DNA from: Bacillota bacterium
GTDB lineage: Bacteria > Bacillota > Clostridia > Lachnospirales > Anaerotignaceae
Direction: 5' to 3'
NCBI GenBank assembly: GCA_019422105.1
Contig: JAHZDZ010000011.1
Location: 1 to 64,000, forward strand
Length of the DNA: 64,000 nucleotides
A model generated the notes under the pieces. That model saw nothing but the letters and a program-made list of their open reading frames with translations, had not been told where the DNA came from and did no database searches. Position numbers and translations under genes: made by a program. Shown piece by piece: positions 57,744 to 64,000 of this stretch (positions are counted from its first letter, which is position 1; the number at the start of each line of letters is the position of its first letter).

Positions 57744-58844
57744 ATGCTCTTCAGCGGACACAGGCTGCGTTTGGAAGAGAATGAAACAGAGCTTATATTA
57801 TATATTGAGGAAGCAGACAATGAGTTTTCGGACGAGCTGCATGAATTTCAGAATGAGGAAATGGAAGAGGTCAATAACGGCATATTTGCTTATCTCGGTG
57901 AGAATTTTCCCGACTTAAAAAAGGGCGTCGTTAAGGTGATGTATGGGGCCGCACTTATCTGTACCGTTTCTCTTTCCACACTATTGAAGGCAAAAGCGGA
58001 GGAAACGCCGAAGGCGTTGGAAGCGATTGTAACGGAAAGGCCGGATATAACGGTCTGGATGAACGGTAATAAGCTTGTGCTTACTCAGGCCCCCATACTG
58101 GTGGATGGAAGTACGTATATTGGTCTGCGGGATTTTTGTGATACGCTGGGTGCAGTCCTTGATTGGGAACAGGAAACGAAAAGAGTAACAATCCATTACA
58201 GAGAGGACAAGATAACTTTTACTGTGGGCGGAGATATGGGAGAGATAAACGGCAAGAGCGCTGCAATGCCAAAAACCCTGATTTATCATGACAGGACGAT
58301 GGTACCGCTCCGTTTTTTGAGCGAGAACTTTGATATTGGCGTCAAGTGGGCGGAGGAGGAGAAGGCGGTGTACCTTTCTACCTCCAGGGAGTATGAGGTA
58401 ATAACAGACAATTACCTCACTCATATGGAGGAGGTGCTGGAAACAGGCGAGGATTCAGAGAGAAGAAAGAGCAGCTATACGGAGGAGGATTTATACTGGC
58501 TTTCACGTCTGGTACATGCGGAAGCGCAGTCGGAGAGCTATGACGGTAAGCTTGCTGTGGCAAATGTGATACTGAACAGAACCAAAAGCGATGATTTTCC
58601 CGAAACAGTGAAGGGTGTTATATTTGATTCCAATTACGGCGTTCAGTTTACGCCAACTGTAAACGGCGCATTGTATCAGACCCCAGGCGAGGAAAGCATA
58701 CAAGCGGCCAGGGAGGCGCTGGAGGGAAGGAATAATGCAGAAGAGGTTTTATATTTTTTGAATCCTCAAAAGGCGACAAACCGCTGGATTATGAAAAACA
58801 GGCAGTATGCATTTACCATAGGCAACCATAACTTCTATTTTTAA
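57744..58844 (+). CDS. SleB-type cell wall hydrolase with stalk (copper amine oxidase N-like) domain
   Basis: A 366-residue protein with four parts: an acidic cytoplasmic N-terminus of about 65 residues (ILYIEEADNEFSDELHEF), one membrane helix (VMYGAALICTVSLSTLL), a copper-amine-oxidase-N-like domain (about 95-215, ILVDGSTYIGLRDFCDTLGA and RTMVPLRFLSENF), and a C-terminal Hydrolase_2/SleB domain (LYWLSRLVHAEAQSESYDG, VANVILNRTKSDDFP). SleB-type enzymes cut spore cortex peptidoglycan. The catalytic glutamate is in LVHAEAQ. The start at 57744 follows GGAAAGGAAG. The acidic cytoplasmic segment is unusual for the family. Confidence 0.85.
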   Translation: MLFSGHRLRLEENETELILYIEEADNEFSDELHEFQNEEMEEVNNGIFAYLGENFPDLKKGVVKVMYGAALICTVSLSTLLKAKAEETPKALEAIVTERPDITVWMNGNKLVLTQAPILVDGSTYIGLRDFCDTLGAVLDWEQETKRVTIHYREDKITFTVGGDMGEINGKSAAMPKTLIYHDRTMVPLRFLSENFDIGVKWAEEEKAVYLSTSREYEVITDNYLTHMEEVLETGEDSERRKSSYTEEDLYWLSRLVHAEAQSESYDGKLAVANVILNRTKSDDFPETVKGVIFDSNYGVQFTPTVNGALYQTPGEESIQAAREALEGRNNAEEVLYFLNPQKATNRWIMKNRQYAFTIGNHNFYF

Positions 58845-59062
58845 TTCATGTTTCGTGGCAAATGTTGCACTGGTTTTCATAAATATATAAAAAAAGTATG
58901 GATTTCCAATAAAAAATGTATTAAAATTTAAAAGGTAACAAGTGGAAGTATCTCTCTGGGGACAGAGTTTTACATTTGCTGTATTTTTTGAAGTGGTCAT
59001 GTTTGGGAATATTGATTGGATACGGATATGGGAAACATATTTTTTTCATATGGGGGTGCCTT

Positions 59063-59932
59063 ATGGATATTAAACAATTACAGTATTTTGTAACCATTGT
59101 GGAAGAGGGAACAATCACGGCAGCAGCCAAAAAGCTTGTTATATCACAGCCGCCTTTGAGCTACCAGATGAAGCTTTTAGAGGAAGAATTGAATGTTAAG
59201 CTTATGGACAGGGGCCCCAGAAAAATTACACTGACGGAGGCCGGAAAAGCGTTATATAAAAAAGCCACGAATATATTGGACTTGACGGAAAAGACCATTC
59301 GAGAGCTGGACGACATCAGCAAGGGAATACAGGGTACATTAAGCCTGGGTACTATTTCCTCCTCCGGCGGAACTTTATTGACAAGCCGTATGAGCCGTTT
59401 TCATGAGATATATCCCAATATACGCTTTGACATTCACGAGGGGGACACCTATTCCCTCATTGACGCTCTTAAAAGCGGTATTACAGAGGTCTGTATTGTA
59501 AGGACACCATTCAGCACGGAAGGGTTAAACTATACCACCATTGAGAAAGAGCCTATGGTTGCGGTTGGCCTTCCGGCATTTTTTGAAGAGATAGAGGGGG
59601 ACAGCATTTCCGTTAAACAGCTGGGGGATAAGCCGCTTATTTATTATAAGCGTTTTGAGATGGTGCTGATGCCCGTATTTGAGCGAAACAATATTAAGCT
59701 GGAGTTTTTCTGCCGTACTATAGACGCGAGAAGCGCGTTTTTATGGGCAGCGGCAGGTCTTGGTGTCGCGATTATACCTAAGTCACTCCTTGTCATTATG
59801 AACAGGGGTCAGGTGACCAGCAAAATAATAGATGAGGACGAGCTTTATACCAAGGTTGTAGCGGTTTGGAAAAAGAACCAGTATCTTTCCTCTATTGCGC
59901 AGAAGTTTGTCGAGTTCTTTAAATCCTACTGA
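59063..59932 (+). CDS. LysR-family transcriptional regulator
   Basis: A 289-residue LysR regulator beginning MDIKQLQYFVTIVEEGTITA, with the recognition helix in VISQPPLSYQMKLLEEEL and a CysB-like effector domain. Upstream in-frame starts exist at 58976, but the family N-terminus and GGGGGTG before 59063 fix the start. It is followed 138 bases later, on the same strand, by a siroheme reductase gene it may regulate. The 218-base gap before it shows no clear terminator. Confidence 0.9.
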   Translation: MDIKQLQYFVTIVEEGTITAAAKKLVISQPPLSYQMKLLEEELNVKLMDRGPRKITLTEAGKALYKKATNILDLTEKTIRELDDISKGIQGTLSLGTISSSGGTLLTSRMSRFHEIYPNIRFDIHEGDTYSLIDALKSGITEVCIVRTPFSTEGLNYTTIEKEPMVAVGLPAFFEEIEGDSISVKQLGDKPLIYYKRFEMVLMPVFERNNIKLEFFCRTIDARSAFLWAAAGLGVAIIPKSLLVIMNRGQVTSKIIDEDELYTKVVAVWKKNQYLSSIAQKFVEFFKSY

Positions 59933-60070
59933 TGTGGTAAATATTACAATTGTTTTTTCCTGAGGTAATTGATAAAATAATATGGCTTTTGGGCTTCCTG
60001 TTTTTCTATGGATGGCTGCTTTCAACAGAGCGTTATAAAATATCAATACCCTTTAGGAGAGAAAAATATA

Positions 60071-60778
60071 ATGATAGAAATCAGTAAAGAGGAATTGGCA
60101 GAATTAAAAAGCCAGGGATTTTTGTTGATGAAGGATAAAGAACATTTCACCTGCCGCATTGTTTTTCCGGCGGGAACGGCTACGGCAGAGGAATTGGAAA
60201 AAGCTGCCTCAATTGCCCGGAAATATGCGGCGGGAATTATTACCGTAACGGTAAGGCTTAACATAGAGCTTCCAGGTATACCCTATGAAAATATCGAGTC
60301 TATGAAAAAGGCTGTTAAGGAGGCGGGACTATCCTGCGGCGGAACCGGTGCGCAGGTTCGACCTCTGGTTGCCTGCAAGGGCACTGTGTGTAAATTTGGC
60401 CTTATTGACACGCAGGGGTTGTGTATGGAGCTTCATAACCGTTTTTATCCCGCTGAGGTGCCCCATAAGTTTAAGATTAACATTACAGGATGCCCCAATA
60501 ACTGTGCGAAGGCGCAGCTCAACGATGTTGGCTTTATGGGAGCGCCGAAAAACACAGTGCGCCTGTTTATAGGAGGCAGATTTGGACGCCAGTCTATTAT
60601 GGGAGAAGAGATTTGCAGGATCCCTGTTGAGAAAGCGGCGGACGTAACGCAGCTTTGTCTGGATTTTTATAGGGAGAATGGAAAGCCGAAGCAGCGCTTT
60701 GGCGTAATGCTTCAGGAGATGAATAAAACGGAGGCATACCGTAGCTTTATTGAAAAATTACAAACCTATTCCATATAA
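60071..60778 (+). CDS. Small sulfite/nitrite-reductase-like siroheme protein
   Basis: A 235-residue protein corresponding to one half of a sulfite or nitrite reductase: a ferredoxin-like half domain (about 30-90) and a siroheme/[4Fe-4S] domain. The cluster cysteines are in LVACKGTVCKFG and ITGCPNNCAKAQ, so both siroheme-linked cysteine pairs are present. No second repeat and no extra ferredoxin domain are present. Stand-alone proteins of this kind occur in anaerobes (assimilatory-type low-molecular-weight reductases). TAGGAGAG precedes the ATG. A terminator follows at 60784. Confidence 0.85.
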   Translation: MIEISKEELAELKSQGFLLMKDKEHFTCRIVFPAGTATAEELEKAASIARKYAAGIITVTVRLNIELPGIPYENIESMKKAVKEAGLSCGGTGAQVRPLVACKGTVCKFGLIDTQGLCMELHNRFYPAEVPHKFKINITGCPNNCAKAQLNDVGFMGAPKNTVRLFIGGRFGRQSIMGEEICRIPVEKAADVTQLCLDFYRENGKPKQRFGVMLQEMNKTEAYRSFIEKLQTYSI

Positions 60779-60783
60779 TCAAC

Positions 60784-60816
60784 CCCCGCATGTGTAACGC
60801 CGTGCGGGGATTTTTT
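60784..60816 (+). terminator. Terminator after the siroheme protein gene
   Basis: CCCCGCA and TGCGGGG arms with a 12-base loop, then ATTTTTT. Confidence 0.85.
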
Positions 60817-60920
60817 CTGTCCGGCAGTATTTGAAGATGTAATGGAAAAAATATGAAACAGCTCTTTTCGACAGAAACCTTTTACCGCCTGTGCCGTCTG
60901 ATAGGATAGGAGGTGGGATT

Positions 60921-61343
60921 ATGAATCACAAGAGGTATATAATAGCAGTATTACTTATCATTACAGTGATTGGCACGGTTATGGCGGCAAAGGCGGCAAA
61001 GCCTTTCTCCGCGCTTTGTGCAGCGGATGTGAAAGCGGCGAGTGTAAGCCTTTTACCGCCCGGGGCTTTGTTGGAGATGGATGACAAGGAAATACAGGAA
61101 CTGGTTGAAATCTTACAGACAGCGGTTATCTATAAAAAGGACAACAGCTATGAGGAGTATGACGGGCAGGCAGTTATTTTTGAGCTTGAGATGGCAGATG
61201 GAGACAAAAGAAGTATACAGGCATATAGTCCGTTTCTTATCATAGATGGGCAAGGGTACAGGACAAAATCCGGCCCCTGCGGGAAATTAAATGCTTTGGG
61301 CAACAGCGTATACAGAAATCACTATGGAACGTCCGCTTATTGA
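60921..61343 (+). CDS. Small exported protein of unknown function
   Basis: The 140-residue product has a lysine-containing N-terminus and one hydrophobic helix (RYIIAVLLIITVIGTVMAA) that is either a signal peptide or an anchor. The remainder is a small domain with SLLPPGALLEMDDKEIQELVEILQTAV and a beta-rich end (QAVIFELEMADGDKRSIQAYS). This layout resembles small DUF5301-like lipoprotein domains, though no lipobox is present. AGGAGGTGGG precedes the ATG at 60921. No function is assigned. Confidence 0.65.
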   Translation: MNHKRYIIAVLLIITVIGTVMAAKAAKPFSALCAADVKAASVSLLPPGALLEMDDKEIQELVEILQTAVIYKKDNSYEEYDGQAVIFELEMADGDKRSIQAYSPFLIIDGQGYRTKSGPCGKLNALGNSVYRNHYGTSAY

Positions 61344-61579
61344 CGGAGAAGGATTGACAAAGGCTGCGAATTTATTTAGTATGAAAAATAGCGGACGGCG
61401 GCAAGTGACAGGCTGTTTTTGATTAAGAGACGTCAGCCATGAAAAACAAATGCGGAATGACTATTTTAACAAATGAATCTTATTGGATTCAAATATACAG
61501 TGTAAAACCTGGCCGAGCAGAGCGTTTTTGACTTGGTAAGGGATGGATGCGGGAAAAAAGCGGTAAAAGGAGTTATTAT

Positions 61580-63484
61580 ATGAACTTATTAACCATAGAA
61601 AATCTTAAAAAAAGCTATTCGGACAGGGAACTGTTTCATGAAATATCTTTTGGCATCAGCGAGGGTGATAAAATCGGGCTGATTGGCGTTAATGGAACGG
61701 GAAAATCAACCCTTTTAAAGATTGTGGCGGGAGTGGAGCGGCCGGACAGCGGTTCTGTGACAACGGCAAACGGCATAAGGATTGGATACCTGCCCCAAAC
61801 ACCGGTATTTGAAGACGGGATGACAGTTTTAAATCAGGTATTTAAAAGTGACCATCCCATCATGAATCTGGTAAAGGATTATGAGGATACCCTGTTAAGG
61901 ATAGAAGAAAATAAGGAAGATCCCAGTCTGGAGAAAAGGCTGGTTGAGCTGAGTCAGAAAATGGACAGGGCGGATGCCTGGGGACTGGAGAGCGACGCAA
62001 AGGCGATACTGACAAAGCTTGGTATTACACGTTTTCATCAAAGGGTAGAGGAGCTGTCGGGCGGTCAAAAAAAACGGGTTGCTATGGCTGGGGCGCTTAT
62101 TTCGCCTGTAGATCTTCTGATTTTGGATGAGCCTACCAACCATATTGACAATGATACGGTGGAATGGCTGGAGCAGTATCTGGCAAAGTATACGAAGGCG
62201 CTTTTGATGGTGACTCATGACAGGTATTTCCTTGACAGGGTAGTGAATAAAACACTTGAGATAGACAAAGGGGAAATCTATGCCTACAAGGGCAACTACA
62301 GTGATTTTTTGGAGCAGAAGGCGGAGCGTGAGGAATTGACGTTGGCGGGAGAGCGGAAGCGCCAGAATTTTCTCCGCACGGAGCTTATGTGGGTCAGGCG
62401 GGGGGCGCAGGCCAGAAGCACAAAGCAAAAGGCAAGGCTTGCCCGCTTTGAGGAGGTAGCTGCTCAGAAGGCGCCTGAGCTCAGGGAAAATGTGGAGATT
62501 AATGTGGCATCCTCCCGCCTTGGGAAAAAGACAGTGGAAGTAAACCATATTTCCAAAAGCTACGGCGGCGTTATGTATATTGATGATTTTTCTTATATTT
62601 TACTGAAGGACGACAGAATTGGCATAGTCGGACCAAACGGCTGCGGAAAATCAACACTGCTGAATATAATGGCCGGAAGGCTTGACAGTACAAGCGGCAG
62701 CGTTGAAATCGGCGATACTGTTAAAATAGGTATGTTTTCGCAGGAAAACAGCGAGATGGATATGGAAAAAAGAGTGATTGACTATATCAGAGATGTGGCT
62801 GAGTATGTGCCCACCTCGGATGGAAGGATTACTGCTTCCCAGATGCTTGAAAAATTTCTTTTTCCGCCGGATTTGCAGTGGGCGCCTATTGGAAAGCTTT
62901 CAGGAGGAGAAAAAAGACGTCTGTATCTTTTGAAAATATTGATGGAAGCGCCCAACATACTGTTTTTGGACGAGCCGACAAATGATCTGGATATTGAAAC
63001 CCTGGCCATATTGGAGGACTATCTGGATCATTTTCAGGGTGCTGTGGTATCGGTCAGCCATGACCGCTATTTTCTGGATCGTGTAGCAGGCAGGATATTT
63101 GCCTTTGAGGGAAACGGACGGATTAAGCAGTATGAGGGAGGCTACAGCGATTATCAGAGGGTCAGAGAAGAAGCAGTGGATATGGAAGAAGCGGTGAAAA
63201 GGGAAGAAAGGGAGGAAAGGCCAAAAGAAGAAAAGCAGGGAAAGCTTTTGAAGCTTTCCTATAAGGATCAGAGGGAATATGATACTATTGGAGATGTAAT
63301 AGCATCCTTGGAGACAAAAATTGAAAATGCGGATGCAGAAATAGCCGCCGCCGGAAGCGACTATGTAAAGCTTCAGGAATATATGGAAAAAAAAGAGGCA
63401 TGGGAGCGTGAGCTGGAAGAAGCCATGGAGCGATGGATGGTATTAAGTGAGATGGTGGAGGAAATAGAGAGCAATAAAAAATAG
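61580..63484 (+). CDS. ABC-F family ATPase (YdiF/Uup type)
   Basis: A 634-residue soluble protein with two ABC ATPase cassettes and no membrane domain, acting on the ribosome. Cassette 1 has Walker A GVNGTGKSTLL, signature LSGGQKKRV and Walker B LLILDEPTNH. Cassette 2 has GPNGCGKSTLL, LSGGEKRRL and ILFLDEPTNDLD. The charged linker between them (AERKRQNFLRTELMWVRRGA region) and a C-terminal coiled coil (about 545-634) match YdiF/Uup rather than antibiotic-resistance Vga/Msr types. The ATG at 61580 follows AAAAGGAG. A translation-factor role is inferred from the family. Confidence 0.92.
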   Translation: MNLLTIENLKKSYSDRELFHEISFGISEGDKIGLIGVNGTGKSTLLKIVAGVERPDSGSVTTANGIRIGYLPQTPVFEDGMTVLNQVFKSDHPIMNLVKDYEDTLLRIEENKEDPSLEKRLVELSQKMDRADAWGLESDAKAILTKLGITRFHQRVEELSGGQKKRVAMAGALISPVDLLILDEPTNHIDNDTVEWLEQYLAKYTKALLMVTHDRYFLDRVVNKTLEIDKGEIYAYKGNYSDFLEQKAEREELTLAGERKRQNFLRTELMWVRRGAQARSTKQKARLARFEEVAAQKAPELRENVEINVASSRLGKKTVEVNHISKSYGGVMYIDDFSYILLKDDRIGIVGPNGCGKSTLLNIMAGRLDSTSGSVEIGDTVKIGMFSQENSEMDMEKRVIDYIRDVAEYVPTSDGRITASQMLEKFLFPPDLQWAPIGKLSGGEKRRLYLLKILMEAPNILFLDEPTNDLDIETLAILEDYLDHFQGAVVSVSHDRYFLDRVAGRIFAFEGNGRIKQYEGGYSDYQRVREEAVDMEEAVKREEREERPKEEKQGKLLKLSYKDQREYDTIGDVIASLETKIENADAEIAAAGSDYVKLQEYMEKKEAWERELEEAMERWMVLSEMVEEIESNKK

Positions 63485-63682
63485 AAATTATTCGGCGGTA
63501 ATAAAATCGTTCTTTAGCTAGAAAATCCCATGAAATCAGCATTTTCACTGTGCATGTATACAACCTTGTAAAGGGTGAAATGGTACCCAAGTGAACAAAC
63601 AAAGTCATGAACAGTAGTAATATAACGAAATGAGCCATTTGACATTTCCATGCGCAAATATTAGAAAAGCGAGTACTGTGTT

Positions 63683-63708
63683 GTACGCCTTAGTTGGATA
63701 AGGCGTAC
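63683..63708. promoter_or_regulatory. Dyad upstream of the edge gene
   Basis: GTACGCCTTA and TAAGGCGTAC are perfect inverted repeats around a six-base loop, 35 bases before the next start codon: a candidate operator or leader hairpin. The gap 63485-63742 has no gene. Confidence 0.5.
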
Positions 63709-63742
63709 TTGATAAATAGGGATTGGGGTAAAAAAACAATGG

Positions 63743-64000
63743 ATGAAAAAACGAAGAGCAGATCAACTGAAAGAACTTATTGACAATTATGGTTTTAATA
63801 AGAACACTCTTTCCGAATATTTGGAATACCCCATAGTTGATTTGGAAGGTTTCGCAAATGGCAATTTGGAGTTTTTGTCTGAAGAACCAACATACCGCTT
63901 TCGGCTTTTCAACAAAATCATGTTTCTCTATGCAAGTGCGACAGAGGATAAAGATATGAAATTAAGTGCATTTTTGCAGGTGCTTCTTTCACATCACAAA
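63743..64000 (+). CDS. Helix-turn-helix protein, truncated by the window edge
   Basis: An open frame from the ATG at 63743 continues without a stop past the end of the window (86 codons seen). It starts MKKRRADQLKELIDNYGFNK and continues NTLSEYLEYPIVDLEGF, a pattern like a Cro/C1-type helix-turn-helix, followed by a helical LFNKIMFLYASATEDKD region. Proteins with this layout are common small regulators in Firmicutes and their mobile elements. The ribosome site is weak, and another ATG at 63739 is in a closed frame. The full length and function are unknown. Confidence 0.55.
   Translation, partial: MKKRRADQLKELIDNYGFNKNTLSEYLEYPIVDLEGFANGNLEFLSEEPTYRFRLFNKIMFLYASATEDKDMKLSAFLQVLLSHHK

Noticed and set aside
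57420..57761. A 113-codon minus-strand open frame
   Set aside because: It spans hairpins and the promoter region of the cortex hydrolase and resembles no protein.

Overview
The window looks like the chromosome of a spore-forming, strictly fermentative Firmicute close to the Clostridium propionicum/Anaerotignum group (Lachnospirales). The pointers are a germination protease (gpr), a SleB-type cortex hydrolase, strong AGGAGG ribosome binding sites, low-to-mid GC, and two tandem genes whose products closely resemble the beta-alanyl-CoA:ammonia lyases (acl1/acl2) described from C. propionicum. The organism call is inference from gene content; no 16S rRNA is present.

Layout. 0.1-2.3 kb: two GT4 glycosyltransferases. 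2.5-13.2 kb: housekeeping genes: rpsT, gpr, an uncharacterised pair, an OGG1-like 8-oxoguanine glycosylase, a DUF554 membrane protein, a YbaK-type deacylase, azlCD, a YhaM-type exoribonuclease, a Cas4-like nuclease split over two membrane-anchored polypeptides, and rlmD. 13.6-19.7 kb: an ABC importer core lacking a binding protein, a MerR regulator, a family III CoA-transferase, the acl duplication and a YfcE-type phosphodiesterase. 19.8-33.8 kb: tRNA-Arg, then a mobile element of about 13.7 kb that splits a tRNA-Leu(UAG) gene in its anticodon loop. The two tRNA halves lie at 19977-20014 and 33729-33772 and rejoin into a perfect cloverleaf. The element carries a large serine recombinase, a RepA-like ATPase, a DUF6076-like protein, a Fic protein, a Gabija-like gajA/gajB pair and a helicase-nuclease. 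It also carries its own intact tRNA-Leu(UAG) and a 6S-like RNA near the left end. 34-49 kb: two LysR-controlled modules. One is an M20 peptidase plus YfcC-type transporter. The other is a long catabolic operon with a hydroxyacid dehydrogenase, a four-subunit flavin/Fe-S amine dehydrogenase, a GlcG-like protein, a permease, an Asp/Glu-racemase-family enzyme and an enolase-superfamily enzyme, followed by methionine gamma-lyase. 49.5-56.3 kb: a sigma-54 activator next to two M20 dipeptidases and a second YfcC transporter that has a near-perfect -24/-12 promoter. 56.8-64 kb: a DUF4397 protein, a cortex hydrolase, a LysR gene with a small siroheme reductase, a small secreted protein, an ABC-F ATPase, and a truncated helix-turn-helix gene at the edge.

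How it fits together. The chromosomal parts describe an amino-acid and peptide fermenter: peptide uptake and dipeptidases under sigma-54 and LysR control, oxidation of an amino or imino acid through an Fe-S flavoprotein complex, methionine cleavage, and CoA-linked beta-amino-acid deamination. The accessory part is a defence-bearing integrative element that breaks a host tRNA and appears to bring its own replacement. The most unusual items are the split tRNA with its replacement copy, the three-gene Gabija-like cluster, the two-chain Cas4-like nuclease whose Fe-S cysteines are divided between the chains, and the acl pair that differs in protein sequence only at residues 13-14.
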